This document shows positions 36,001 through 48,343 of a stretch of 64,000 nt of DNA, one piece after another. Under the pieces are notes generated by a model. That model was not told the origin of the DNA, ran no database searches, and was given only the letters and a program-made list of their open reading frames with translations. The DNA is taken from the NCBI GenBank assembly GCA_016508695.1, contig VNKQ01000003.1:620001-684000 (forward strand), in the 5' to 3' direction. Origin of the DNA: Hyphodiscus hymeniophilus (lineage: Eukaryota; Ascomycota; Leotiomycetes; Helotiales; Hyphodiscaceae). Each line of letters opens with the position of its first letter. The first letter of the stretch is position 1. A program made the translations under genes and the position numbers.

Positions 36001-36096
36001 AAATCAAAATCAAAATCAAAATCAAAATCAAAATCAAAATCAAAATCAAAATCAAAATCAAAATCAAAATCAAAATCAAAATCAAAATCAAAATCA
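36001..36096 (+). repeat. AAATCA hexamer microsatellite, 16 perfect copies
   Basis: Sixteen uninterrupted AAATCA units are followed by a degenerating tail to about 36115. The array reads as Lys-Ser repeats in one frame, but nothing else supports translation. Confidence 0.95.
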
Positions 36097-36648
36097 AAAC
36101 TCAAATCAAAACAAAATTAAAAGCTCCAAGCGAAGTGATTCCTCAACAACCTGAGAAGTCTCTCTTATGTATCCTTGCTGCGCTAATAGAAAGACTGGTC
36201 TTCCGACTTCTGGTCATGTGTCTCGGGGGGCCAGAAGAAGTACCTCAGTACCTGAAGCTATTAGTAGCTATCTTGACAACGACTCCTCGAGTAGGCAGCA
36301 GGCACTTCCTCCTTCGACCACAGCACTCGAAAGCACTAATAGTGCATAACGTTCCTTATCCTCCTAGCCACATCCACCCACCCCTGAACACCCAGGACCT
36401 TGAGCAGACGCGGTGTGTTAGAGCAAGGGATATCAAAAAACACACAACCCTCTACAATCAAGCCATCATCGAGTGGTCTACTCACTCATCTCGACATCCT
36501 CCGAAGCGCAACCTCCTATCCGAAGAACGATGTTCGCAGGCTTCGCAGCAAGCTGTCTTTATGGAGTCGGTTTTTCATAACCGGTTTTAAGTATACACTT
36601 CATGAGGGGGATTAAGAGCAAATTTTCCCAATCCGCATCAGGCTTACC

Positions 36649-36674
36649 GGGGGGGCGGGGGGGCACGGGGGGGG
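36649..36674 (+). repeat. G-tract, quadruplex candidate
   Basis: Runs of 7, 7 and 8 guanines are separated by C and by CAC. Any four sub-runs of three or more G with these short loops satisfy the usual intramolecular quadruplex rule. Confidence 0.85.
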
Positions 36675-36728
36675 TGAATTCAGTCTTCAATATGTCCATG
36701 GCTGCCATCGGATCAATCATGTTCCCAA

Positions 36729-36796
36729 CGACCTCCCTCTCTTCCCCTCCCTCTCCCTCTCCCCCTCCCTCTCCCTTTTCTCTCACCCCTCTCTAG
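36729..36796 (+). repeat. Polypyrimidine tract (CCCTCT-rich)
   Basis: About 65 nt are almost entirely C and T, with imperfect CCTCTC units, 55 nt beyond the G-tract. The mirror-like pyrimidine strand could form triplex or i-motif structures. Confidence 0.8.
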
Positions 36797-37486
36797 TCGC
36801 TAGTCAAGTGATTCGTGAACGAGCTTAATCACATTCAAGCTTCAGTGCAAAGAACGGCTTCAAAATATAGCAGCTCGTCGAAAACAAACAAAGCTAGCAA
36901 GAAAAATAACCAGTTTTGCCAACCTCCCTTGCCACGTTATGCTGAACATCTTGTCTCCTTGAACAAGCAGACTCCCTCGCCCCGGCCCCACCAGGGAAGT
37001 TCGAGGATAATGTTTAGACGCCTGAGATCTCCGGTTGAACTGAGGATTTGCCGATCACGCTTCCTCCGGAGCAGGAACTCGAGCTTATTTCCCGCTCTCG
37101 CTCTGTACGGAAGAGAAACACTCGAATCGTGACAGCGCCTGAATGAATGACGGGTTGATAGAACGCCAAGATGTTACACTAAAATAAAGCGAAGGACAGA
37201 AGAAGCTTCCTCTCGCATCACATTTGCACACGATTTCATAGGTGGAACGGTACCTCTATTCAATCTACCTATGTGATAGAAAAAGGAGGATGAGAGACGA
37301 ACACCCGGGTCCATCGGTATGAGTGCCAAACGATCGATGCAGCTGTAGTAACCAATGCTAGGCTTACTCTTCCAAGTAAACAGCCACCGCCGATGAATCC
37401 CTCAGACCATAATCCAATAATGCAGCTAATGACATACCCCTCTGGCCAGAACACATTCAAACATAACAGCATTAGAGGGGGGCTAA

Positions 37487-40400
37487 TCATGCACCCCAAG
37501 CCTCCTCAGCAACTCTCAGCGCTTTCTCCCTTTCAGCAACTTCCGCCTTCTTCAAATCATTGAGAGTCTCATCCGTGCTCTTCCTCAATTGCAACGTTCC
37601 CAAACTGCGTCGATTCTTGGCTGATTGCCTGAAATTGAAACTATCCCAGTCTTTACCACTCCAAGTTCGATACTTCGACTTCTTCGAGCCCTGACCACTC
37701 ACATCATCCAATGCAGCATGCACACATCGATGGAGACTCCCCTCTGGTCCAGGAGTGCTGCTGACAATGCAGTCATCGTAGAATCTTGGGTCCGCAATAC
37801 TAACATCTCTACCATCGATCTCGCAGTCGTCAACTTGAACGACAACCGAAGTCTCGCTGCCGTGGTCCATGCTTCCGTCCATGAGACCAGTCGTTGCCCC
37901 GCCTCTCTGTCCGTGTGCAGGCATCACAACAGGTGGCGCAACTTTTGGTGGTGGCCTCGTCTTGGAAGGTTCCTCTCCCGGCTTCCTGGCTACAGGACCT
38001 CTTCTCGCAACGGGGTCTTGCTTCGCTGGGACTTCAGTAGAGGGCTTCACTTCAGTGTTGGCAGCATTGCTTCCAGTACGAGATTCTTTCGTTGTCTCTT
38101 TCTTTGTGCCAGAGCGCTTTGGGACTTTCTCCACTGAGGATTGTTTGGTAGCTCGTCCAGGCGTAACTTCCGGGTTGGGCGATGCCTTCGTAACAATGGG
38201 CGCAAAGATAGCGTCGAGCTCTTCTACTTTCTGGTCCAATTCCTCCTCCTTCATTACCTCCTCCACGTGCTCAGCAATTTCATCCTGGCTCATCATCGAG
38301 ACGTTGTACAAAGGGAGAACTTCTAGTTCCGGATATTCCAAATCCCCAGCTGGACGCATGCTACTCCTTCTTCCTCGGGTTCCATGTGTCATATTCTGTA
38401 CTTCTTTGGCAGCTTGTTTATCGAATTCAGCAACAAGTCGTTTCTGGATCTTCTCTCTCATCGTCTTCTTCCCATGGTCGAGTAGCTCTGACCCATCAGT
38501 CGCAAAGTCCTGCACCTGGATTCGGTCTTGAGCATCAGCACTTAGTGTGCGTTCACGGCGATCGTGGCTCGAAAATTTTGACCAGGATGCTGGATATCTC
38601 CTGTCATGCTCGTTGGATTTCTTGACAATGTTTCGGCTCTTTCCCTTTGCCTTCTGAGCGACTTTGGCCAGTTCAGCTTCCCAAGCATCCTCTGGGTTTT
38701 CTCCCTCTTCAGAATCACTTCCGGAGTTGTCGCCCATTCCCCAGCCGAGACCCTTCATCGCAAGTTTCTTTTTCTTTTCTTTTGACACCTTGCTGGCGTG
38801 ACTATTCTTTCTGATCTCTTGAAAGCTGTTGTGTCTTCCATCTTGATACCTTTTCTTGGAAGGGATGTGCGAGTTGCTTGCAACGTCTTTTGCCCTTGGA
38901 CTAGCGTTGCGATACACACCGTCGCCCCGTAACCTTAATGCACTACCATCCTCCAGCGGACCTCCGATAGGACTCGGCGTACCTTTGGAAGTGTGATGGT
39001 GATGTTGTAGCTCACCCGCTTCGAAAGTGAGAGTCATTGGAATCATGGGAATGCCCAATTTCCTTTCGAAGGGCCCATCAAAACTCCGAGCTGCAAACTT
39101 AGCGAGTCTCGAAAGTGCAGAAGATCTGAGTGGCAGAGCATGCTCCTTGTGAAGAGGGATGATGTCGAACTCTTCTCGGAATTTACTCGACCGCGGAGTG
39201 CTCGGGCTACGACTTGCTTCAGCGGCAGCGAATCTTGTTCTAACGAAGCCAAGCTCCAGTTCTCGTTGGCGGAATGACTCTGTTTCTGAGATTGCTATCG
39301 AGTTAGTATCGATAGTAGGGCGATGGTGGTATATCGTGGAGGGAAAGGCAAGGTTGTCATGAGACGCAGCAGCAATCGGAGTTGAGCTGCGTGTGAGAGA
39401 ATTCTGAGGGCTCAGTGGACTCAAGAATGTTGACGCAGAAGGTTCCGTGTGAAGCAGATGGTAAGAAGACTGCTCAATGGAGTTTACCAGGTCCATGTTG
39501 CTCTTGGTACCTGGGAGCATAGAGAATAAAGTGTGCCGTGAACTCTTGCGAGAAGGTTGGATGCTGGTGTTGACGGACGGGTAAAAAGAAGATGTTCCAT
39601 CCTGAATGGCGTTGTTATTCTCAACAATATTGCCCCAGGATTCAGGGATTTGTTCGCTGAGCGGAGTTGAGTCGGTAGTGTTTTGAAAGCGTCGAGGACG
39701 GTTTATGTATGTAGGGCGGGAGATTCCACTGATACTGGACTCATCGCGCTGATGAGTACGACTTCCTATGCTAGATAGTGGTGGAGATGAACAGGAGCTC
39801 TGGAGACCTTTGGATGCTAGGCGTTGTGATATTCCCATTTCGTGGAGGTGTAGGGTAGCTGCAGAATCATCGCCTCCGTCAACACCACCTCCATCGACGC
39901 CTCCAAAGTCCGCGCTCGATAGACATATTTGGGTGTGAGAAGCCGAGCATTCTAAATTCGAAGTATCTTCGGAGAAGTCGACGGCTTGTGATGTCGTTCG
40001 AAGACCCTGGCTATGCAGCCATTTTCTCATGGGTCGTGAGCTGTCAACGAGCTTGTCTGGGCACAGGAGCGCGGGTACTTCATATTTTTGGCTTAGCTTA
40101 CGAAGCTGATCGCCACGATTTTCTGCTGAAAATGACAATCGCCATGATGATTTACGAATGTCAACAACACTCACACTTGGCATGCGTTGAGGTTGTATGA
40201 TGGGAGCGGGCGGCATTGGTGGGAGGGAGCTGCGCCTTCTCTTTGGTCGGTATAATTCTGGCTCCTCTACCTCAAATTGAGGCGACATTGTAGGTGAACT
40301 GTGACGTCGCGAACGGGTCGTAGTGGAGTTGATCATGGTAGCACTCGATTCGGTGAAGTACACATCAGCTTGCACCTTCGTATTTGGTGTCTGCGGCCTT

Positions 40401-41164
40401 GTCAGACCATAGTAGAGCGCCTCGAGCATAGGACCCTTTCTGTAGCCTGTCAGCGGACCAGATTTTACAAAGAGCAGGGGCAAAAAAGTATAACCAGCGA
40501 CGTACTGGTTGAATATTGGTCTTGGTGGAATCTTCACGCTTGATGGGGTAAAGTTTGGCATAGGCAGCCCTATTGCAGGTAAATCTGGAGTAGACGAAGA
40601 TGCTGGTGAATTCAACGCCAGGAAAGGCAGAGTGTCTCCAGGTGCCCATGAAGCTCGTTTCTGGACTCCACATGTGCTGGGAGAAACTGGAACATCGACC
40701 GTATCCAGAGACTTGGCATCGTCGTCGTATATTCCCTCCTGGCTCAACTCCTCTTGTATCCGCTTGTGTCTGATTCGTCGCAGCTCAGCCCTCCGCTCGA
40801 CTTCCTCCTCGCTCGTCCCAACGCTAGCTCTGGAGTGTCGCTTGGGATTTGTGAAGCCGGAATCTTTCGAAAGATGTTTTTTCAATCGAGTCTTGACAGC
40901 ACTAAGGGCCATCAATGGTCTTTTTGAGACAGGCGTGTCGAGTTCGTTACAGTAGTCTGACGACTTGTCGTCTTCAAAGATGGCTTGAATGGCTGCTGTA
41001 TCCTCAGGTTTGGAGAGTCGAGACCCAGAGCTCCAAGACGCAGGAGAGTGTTCTGGGGATTTGGCGTTCAATACCAACGCAGGTGGTGATGAAAAAGCTG
41101 GTCTGGGTGCAATTCCATCCGGAGAGGGAGGGTGCCGGCCCAAACAGCAGGCTTTGGAACTCAT
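37487..41164 (-). CDS. Large low-complexity fungal protein (~1,200 aa), unknown function
   Basis: One frame stays open for 1,225 codons, which by itself shows selection. Within it, 40440-40505 has an intron's signals (GTACGT donor, GCTGAC branch, CTACAG acceptor), is 66 nt long and encodes an odd hydrophobic stretch (YTFLPLLFV). Splicing gives exons 41164-40506 and 40439-37487, 1,203 aa. Most of the protein is Ser/Pro/Arg-rich and disordered. Charged, possibly coiled segments occur at ~115-145 (EEEVERRAELRRIRHKRIQE) and near residue 945 (EIAEHVEEVMKEEELDQKVEE). A Lys-rich patch precedes GWGMGDNSGSDSEEGENPED. No enzymatic or membrane domain is visible. A scaffold or cytoskeletal role is possible but unproven. 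Confidence 0.75.
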   Translation of the reverse strand: MSSKACCLGRHPPSPDGIAPRPAFSSPPALVLNAKSPEHSPASWSSGSRLSKPEDTAAIQAIFEDDKSSDYCNELDTPVSKRPLMALSAVKTRLKKHLSKDSGFTNPKRHSRASVGTSEEEVERRAELRRIRHKRIQEELSQEGIYDDDAKSLDTVDVPVSPSTCGVQKRASWAPGDTLPFLALNSPASSSTPDLPAIGLPMPNFTPSSVKIPPRPIFNQYVAGYTFLPLLFVKSGPLTGYRKGPMLEALYYGLTRPQTPNTKVQADVYFTESSATMINSTTTRSRRHSSPTMSPQFEVEEPELYRPKRRRSSLPPMPPAPIIQPQRMPSVSVVDIRKSSWRLSFSAENRGDQLRKLSQKYEVPALLCPDKLVDSSRPMRKWLHSQGLRTTSQAVDFSEDTSNLECSASHTQICLSSADFGGVDGGGVDGGDDSAATLHLHEMGISQRLASKGLQSSCSSPPLSSIGSRTHQRDESSISGISRPTYINRPRRFQNTTDSTPLSEQIPESWGNIVENNNAIQDGTSSFYPSVNTSIQPSRKSSRHTLFSMLPGTKSNMDLVNSIEQSSYHLLHTEPSASTFLSPLSPQNSLTRSSTPIAAASHDNLAFPSTIYHHRPTIDTNSIAISETESFRQRELELGFVRTRFAAAEASRSPSTPRSSKFREEFDIIPLHKEHALPLRSSALSRLAKFAARSFDGPFERKLGIPMIPMTLTFEAGELQHHHHTSKGTPSPIGGPLEDGSALRLRGDGVYRNASPRAKDVASNSHIPSKKRYQDGRHNSFQEIRKNSHASKVSKEKKKKLAMKGLGWGMGDNSGSDSEEGENPEDAWEAELAKVAQKAKGKSRNIVKKSNEHDRRYPASWSKFSSHDRRERTLSADAQDRIQVQDFATDGSELLDHGKKTMREKIQKRLVAEFDKQAAKEVQNMTHGTRGRRSSMRPAGDLEYPELEVLPLYNVSMMSQDEIAEHVEEVMKEEELDQKVEELDAIFAPIVTKASPNPEVTPGRATKQSSVEKVPKRSGTKKETTKESRTGSNAANTEVKPSTEVPAKQDPVARRGPVARKPGEEPSKTRPPPKVAPPVVMPAHGQRGGATTGLMDGSMDHGSETSVVVQVDDCEIDGRDVSIADPRFYDDCIVSSTPGPEGSLHRCVHAALDDVSGQGSKKSKYRTWSGKDWDSFNFRQSAKNRRSLGTLQLRKSTDETLNDLKKAEVAEREKALRVAEEAWGA

Positions 41165-44100
41165 CGTGCGGATGTATAGGGTATCAGGTAGGAAATGTCG
41201 GCGGTCTTGCCTGATCGCAGGAAGATGATGAGTTCACATCTGAGAGGATGAAGGGCAATGATTTGCATAAGACTCTTGCTGGAGGAGGTAATGAGAAAGA
41301 TAAGAAGAGCAACAGGGTCAAGGAAGGCACTTTCCCACGCTGGAGGTTCGCCCTTTCCTGCTGATCACTTCCACGCAATACTTGTTACTTTGCCAAGATG
41401 AAAGAGAGGGAAGACATTCATGAAACCCACAATGCTAGGACGTTGAGTTGACTTGAAATATGCAGCAGGAAAGACGACATTTTGAAACAGGCTTCAACTC
41501 AGGACGCGCTGCTGTTGTAGAGCACCTCAGAATGCTACTAGTTCAAACAACCATCGCACAATGATCGTAGTCTTCATCATTCAAGCCTCGGTAGTGAGGG
41601 TTGGCTGGCGGAAGAACCCTGGCCAGCCTGTGACTTCAAGACATGCATATCGTAGAAATCACAATGATACCGGCCTCACTTGAGCCGCTAATCTTCAGCA
41701 AGATGGTTCTCCCACCATACGGACCTCGTCAAGCGTCGAGACATCGGGTTGAAACTGTGGGAATACAAGCAGGTCATTAGACTGGGACTTTCCGAGTAGG
41801 AATGGCAGGAAAAGATGAGAATGTCGTCGGAATTTGAGGTACAGTACCATCACGTGATTGCGCGGTCTCTCGAGAGTGGACTTTGGAATGTTAGCACACC
41901 TACCTCTTCTTGTTATATTTCTACTGTCTGATTGTCTTTGAAACTATTTAATTTTCGTGATCATATTCAAAGGGGTCCACAAGATGAAGCCAATCACTAG
42001 GATCAGTATCAGATTCAACCAACTGATTATGCTGCACCACCATTTGCTCTTCCACAGGCAAGGCGTGAAAAGCTTTCTTATCAACGACACCAATATTCAC
42101 CTTGGGGGTTTCCAGCATTCCAAGTATTTGTCTCCCGTCCGTCGATGATGAAAGAAGAAAAAAACCCAGTATCGTCACAGGGAACCGGGGAAGGGGTAAC
42201 ATCATACCACAAGATGCAGTAGACCCTCAATACAAATGGACCTCATAAGAAGAAGAAGAGAATTTCCTCTCACAGTCACACTGAAGTGAAGCGTGGATGA
42301 AGAAAGCAATACCGACAGATACATAGGTCAGAGCATGAGTAAAGCCATCATCTGCGAAGTCTAAAGAAAGATCGTATTTGGCATAGGTTGCACTCGGTCA
42401 ATTCTTGACACTCTCACTTGGGTGAAGTACTTTCGCAAGAGTGAGCCATATAATTTTCAAATTCTACAGATCAAGTCGCAGACAGTCTTTCCAAACTATA
42501 GCATCCTGCTATCCCCTCCTCGACCAAGAGTGGCGAAGCGTAAAAAGGTAGATTGTCTCAACGCGGCAAGAAGCTCACACAAGCCAAAGAAAACGACAGT
42601 CCGAGACGACGCTCGCTTCATGCTGCCTACTCCTCACCATCAGTGGAGTAACAAGCGGCGACGGTTTAAGAAGCGTAGGCCGTTCCGGCCTGGATCAGGA
42701 AGTTACTCAGGAGGAGACAAACGGAGCTGGGCTAATGAAAAGCAAACAATGGAGCCACAACAGCTTCGAAAGTATCGCGAGGTCTGCCAAAGACAATCGC
42801 CCGCCTTACCACGACGGACCAAGCTACTACCTATTAACCACCTCACGAGATCATCAGTTTCAATACAACCACCTTTAGGACCACCTTTAGGACCACGTAA
42901 ACATAACAGACCAAAAGTGAGAAGCGAGAAGCGCGAAGCTCAAGGTATTAGTAAATAACAAGACAAGCGGTCTGACGAAGTATAAGCCTCGCCATATCCC
43001 AACGCAACTACAGCTCTCGACCGCACCAATCTTCTCCGCCGGACGAAGCTGTGTCCAGCAGAGCGAGGTCAGGCATTCTTCCAGAGCGACGGACTCTATG
43101 ATGGGACAGGACAGGAAAGGCGACATGAAGAACAACGACACAAGTGAAAAGGGGAAAAAAAAGGAGGGACAGAAGCCTAACGGCGCGGAAAATACATGCT
43201 CAGCAGAACACCACGGGAGAGAAACATGGTCGGGACATGAATAGTAGCTATCCTACGAGGAAGCACGCAATGTCGAGGTGAGGATCTCGTCCTACGCAAT
43301 GGCGCCTCAGCCCGACGGCGACGCATAGGAGCACTCTCTGATCTGCCCTTACGAGCTCAAGGAATGGTTTTGGAAGAGCTCCCTGCGGTGGTGTTTCGAT
43401 GATGATATCCATGTTGAGTTCAACTACGTCGTCGAACGAGGCGAGTGGGATGAGGTGAGAGCTAGGGCCACAAGCGCAGCGAAATGAGAGAGGGACGTCT
43501 TCCATGGGAAGCAAGGAAAGGTCATTCGGGACTCAGGTGAAGTTTTTTTTCGATTCGATTGAGATGTCATGCGCGAGTTTGTGAAACGAGTTTCAAGAAT
43601 GACTTCGAGACTCGAGGAAACAAAGCATTCAGATATCCTGGGATTGTTCAGAGGAGGGGAATTCGTATGCATGAGGAGGAACTTCCAACCCATTTCGTTC
43701 ACATATCAAGCAAGCATCATGAGTCCATGGGCCGTGGCACCATGTACCTAAGGTAGCTATCGTGTATCCACCACGTGTTCAAACTTCGTATAGCCATCTC
43801 GGGCACAGGTCCCCCAATGCCGAGGAAAACTTTTTTCTCGTGAATCGTGATACTACATACATCATCAAGGTAGCCGACTATCACGTAACCGTATGCCCCA
43901 TGTCCGCGCTTTGCATCGGACGGTGCGCGGAAATCTCTTCAAGCTCAAGAGCATTCCACTTCGTACATGCTGTCATACGAACGAGAAAGGGAAAACCTTC
44001 TGTCATAGCGCCCCGTACAAAGATGATAAAACTGCTCTGGAACCACATCGTGAGATCAGGCTCAGGCCTCACCTTGTGAGATGAGTGGACTCATGTCGCG

Positions 44101-45111
44101 CTCGTGCGATTACGCATTGGCGCTTGTAGAAAGTGAACCAATCAGCTTGCCTATGGGCAGTTCCTCGAACAGGAAAACAGAGGTTGCTCCTTCCCAATCC
44201 TCTCGACCCCGTGTGCGGCACGTGGAATGCCGCAGTCGTCAATCTCGGGCTGGCGAGCTTACCGAATGTAAACATAGATTCGTTTTGACAGGAAGGGGAA
44301 AGAGGTAGGGAAAAAGCTTGGTTCGAGTTCAGCCTCACCTTCTCTTCCTAGAAGTTAGAACCTCACCCGCTCGGCGATGCCGTACCCCTATGCGTTAGAC
44401 TCGGAGGCTCTGCCTTTCCCGCCTCCGCATAGGGCAGGAGACAAAAGGGACAGCGGTACCGACTTCGGGAGAGGATGATGGATGTCAAGATCCAACGAAG
44501 CCGTGGCGAATGGGCGTGCCTGATGATTTGTTGCAGCATTCCTGTCATCGTATCGATTAAATGATGATGTGACAAGCGTACGTAGTATGAACATACCAGT
44601 GCCCACCCGCTGCCAAGGGGGTTAAGGCAAGCCCGAGGCAAGGAAGGAAATGTTCTAGAAGAAGCCAAGAATTGGATTTTCCTTCTAGCGTTCTTCCGTT
44701 CATGGGTCTGCCCGGGATCCTTGTGCGATAATTTTGCTGATCGGCCATGGGTGACGCGGGCGGTGAGTGGTGTGTGGAGTCGACAAGGTGGATGGATGGA
44801 CGATCACATGGCTGCTACCATGAATGTCAGCGTGGGAGCGGGATTGGCTCAAGGGCTAGATTGAGTCATTCTTCCAGAACGCGCGTGGAATGTTCTTTAA
44901 TCTAAATGGAAGAAGCGAGGATTGGAATGTGGAAAGACGAATGAACGAGGGAGGTGATGATGATCGAAGGGTAATGAAGTGACACTGCGTTTGTAGATGC
45001 TTGGAGCATGCATGCATATTGCATGCTAATACGTCGCGGACGGGGGAAAGGAATGTCAACATGAAACGTCTTGTTGGAAAGTCCTGGGTCTGGCGTGTTC
45101 GAGGTGGATGG

Positions 45112-45147
45112 CCAGAGCGAAAGCCAGAGCCAAAGCCAAAGCCAAAT
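45112..45147 (+). repeat. GCCAAA/GCCAGA imperfect hexamer repeat
   Basis: About six units of AGCCAA/AGCCAGAGC type stand in tandem in non-coding DNA. Confidence 0.7.
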
Positions 45148-45202
45148 CCCCAGAGCCGCGCGCAACGATGAAGACTGATCAAGAAGGTGGTACTGTACTG
45201 CA

Positions 45203-45244
45203 TCATATCGGATCAGATCGTATCGTATCGGATCGTATCGTGTC
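45203..45244 (+). repeat. GTATCG/GATCGTATCG degenerate repeat
   Basis: Alternating GGATCAGATC and GTATC words occur about seven times over 40 nt in the intergenic region. Confidence 0.7.
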
Positions 45245-48111
45245 ACCTGCAATCCATACGCAATCTATCTGATTACTCCCCAATACAATCTCAGCCTGGT
45301 AAGCTTCTCTTCTCGGCTGGTAACCCCTTATCAGAATCATCAAACTGGCAATCCTCAATGAAAGGCGCGGGTTCGCAATGGAGACTCGGCCGATATCTAC
45401 CGACTTACAGGTGCAGGCGTAGAGCGGATTTCTGGCCGGAATGGTCAATTACGGGTCGAATGAAGTTGGATCTTCGTTTCCTGCGTTTCTCGTTTCTTGG
45501 CCTTGGGCCTCGCGCGAGGGAAACTGCCCGATGATGCCTGTCGAGATCCGTGGCATGTCGCCTCGTGACTTGCTGTACCTGTACACGGCCAACACTTTTG
45601 CCTTCGCTGATCAAAGGGCGGCGGCATGTGGGCATGGAAATTAGGGATCCCTACTGTAATGGATATGCGGGGCCCACGAATGGAAGGCGTGCGTCGTCAA
45701 GACTCAAATCGTGGTTAGCGGATCGTAAGCTGGGCTGGAATGGATCCGAATGATGCTGTGGAATTCTGCTGGACCGCTGGTCGTGGTTGTGAGATTATAC
45801 TTATTGGACTTGTGCTTGCCAGGTGAGGCCAGAGGGACTGATTGGATGTTTGGGATCGATGAGAATGAGGGGTCGTGAGGAGGCGCATGGTAAGGGGAGG
45901 CGAACTGATTGTCCATTGGGAATTGGGGAGGAAGTTTGGCGACATGCTTTGCATTCTTGGCTGTGTTTCTACGCAGAGAACGGTAAAGTTTTAGGTAGTC
46001 AGCGAGCCTTTGTTGCCTCCCGATGTTGACAATGCATCGTTCCATGTCGCTCTTGGTGTGCGAGAGAAAGCTATCCATCCATCGATCGTGACGGCGTCGT
46101 GATAGGTCCAGCTACGGACGTACAAATTTCTCAGTCTCAAACCCGAACTCGGGATATTATGGATATAATTACGATGATGCTGCTCTGCTTTGCGCCTGCT
46201 GTAATTGTACATTAGTGTGGCGATGGCAATCTGGAGCCTCTTCGCCTTGAACTTAACAGTGCATAGGCTGATCTGCTGTGGCATATCCGTAATGGGCACC
46301 TTCTTACAATGGTGTAGCTGCTATTGATACAGTAGCAAGGGCGCCGGGCGACGGTACGGCGACAGGAAGATGGCCAGCGGGAGATGCCAGCGAAACAGAA
46401 GACGAGAAGCTCATCTGGACTGTGAAGGAGAGATCAACCAAAGACGAAGAGAAATGTCGCGCATGATGATCGTCCATAGTAAGCGGTGCCCAACGCCCAT
46501 TGATGCTAAACTCCAATGTCGTGATCTTCGGTATTTCTTTGTCTACTTGGTAGTAGTCTCAGGAATCCCTGGATATATTGGTACGGTGCCATAAGGTAGG
46601 GTCGGATTCATCAATGGAGGACAACCTGCCTGCTTACTTCGTGGTTGTTGGTGCTCGGCACTTGGTTTGGACCGCAACCAGATGGCGACGGCAGATGGGG
46701 AGCGAAGCGGAGATCCCTTCTTTTGAAGAGGGGAAGAGGGGTTGTCTTTCGCTGCTGATGGTGATCGCAGCTCCAACACCAGATAGCCAAATGCCCAATC
46801 CAGAACGCAGTGCAGAAGTCATGTCAATCTCAATCTCTAGAGACATAGCAAAAGAGAAATCGCGATACTATCAATTTCCGAAGACAAAGAAAAAGGGGAA
46901 ATCTTAGTGCAAAGGAGCTTCGATAGCAGAGGAGAGAGATTGAGTTTCAGGAGGGGGGAGTTGGAATTGGATGCAGAAGACCACCCTCTCTGGCCTCTCC
47001 ACTCCGACTCACTTGAAGTCGCGGAGTGACATCCATCAAGTTCGATCATCGTTGGCAACGACGCAAGCAGCGACAGCACGTGTGCTGGTGTTTTCCCCCA
47101 ACCAACCATCTTGTTGCATCAACATTCAGAGTTCTGACTGTGATCTGCACTCCGCATGCCCAACTTTTTTGGCTTGGAACTGTAGGAATGTAGAGATGTC
47201 TCGCTTGTACTGCTCGCTCCCATCCTACTGCTTTCCCTCATCTCATCTCAGTGGCTCTGGCATTTGGTTCCCTCAAGGATCTCCCTCGAACGATCCGGTT
47301 TGGGGGATGTCCTGATACATGTAGTGTAGGCACAAGAATGGTAGACTTGGATGGACAGGCCGATAAGGGGTCGCTTTCATATTGGATCATGTTCTGTACA
47401 CTCAATGGTCCGTGGTCAGGCATAATTGTCTTTCCCCATTTGGATGCCGCACACCAGACCAACGGAGGATTCCATGTATGAACCTTGATGATTGATTCCC
47501 TTGCCCTTCCCCTTCCCCCCAGGGCGGCGTGCCCAGAGATCGGCGATCAAGCTAAACCGGTTGGAGACTTTCTGCCAGACCGGCCGTTCTCATCTGGCAC
47601 GAGCGGGGCATACATAGATGCTGGTGCATGCAGAAAACGGCCCACGCCGCCTTTGTCACGTATTCGACGGTGGGGAGCTGGGAGTGGCGATATTCTGGTG
47701 GGGCTCTTCTGCCCACAGTCACAGCTGCCAATTGGGACGAGGGCCATATCCTTGTCAGAGAAGCAATCCGCTCCTTCGATGCTAAGCCGAGTATGTAAGG
47801 TGGCAGCTGGATCCCGTCCTGGTTGGATACAGACTACAGTATTGGATAATGGCCACTTGCCAATTACCTATTACGTAGATTACCAAGACAGTGGCCAATC
47901 CCAGACTCTCAGAGTCACAGTCTTGCAGCATCTTCCCCGGTAGGCTCCTGTGATAGGTCAGACCATATGTAATCAGTCCGTCTTACCTGCCTTACCTGTG
48001 GAGTGCGTATTCGCCGCCCTCTCTAGCTCCGTAGTCACCTTCTAGCGCCCTTCTAGCGTGTGCCCCATAGTAGACTTCGCCGCCCTACCGTAGATTACCG
48101 TGCCTCCCTTG

Positions 48112-48147
48112 CCCTCTCCCTCTCCCTCTCCCTCTCTCCCTCTCCCT
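48112..48147 (+). repeat. CCCTCT pyrimidine repeat
   Basis: About six CCCTCT-type units, nearly perfect, lie in the pyrimidine-rich leader region of the RGS gene. Confidence 0.8.
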
Positions 48148-48343
48148 ATCGATCTAGTCTCTCTCCACCCCTACTGCAGCTATCTGCGTTCTGTCCCCTA
48201 CTGTACCTCCGTACTGCACGCAGCATTCTGTCTCAGCTCTCTGAATCGTCGCCCATTCGTTCTCGTCATCCCACGCCTTGCCATTCTAAGCCATAGCGTG
48301 TCGCCATTTCAATGCTCTTATCCTCTTGGCAGCCCTTATTCTA

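Larger units (their letters stand above)
35420..37486. other. 2.1 kb convergent spacer with microsatellite and G-tract
   Basis: It lies between the stop codons of two convergent genes. It holds the AAATCA array, the G-tract and the pyrimidine tract listed separately. No gene is supported. Both genes' 3' ends must lie here. Confidence 0.6.

Noticed and set aside
35854..36120. 88-codon frame ending in a long Lys-Ser repeat
   Set aside because: The repeat is the translation of the AAATCA microsatellite. No supporting start context, splice sites or other coding signal.
37869..38531. 220-codon plus-strand frame
   Set aside because: Antisense to the continuous 1,225-codon frame of the large minus-strand gene.
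42422..42958. 178-codon very basic frame in the large intergenic region
   Set aside because: Starts with a non-ATG codon, composition is Arg/Lys/Pro-rich without motifs, and no splice partners were found. Kept as a weak candidate only.
47485..47943. 152-codon plus-strand frame
   Set aside because: No motif, low coding character, isolated in the 8.9 kb region.
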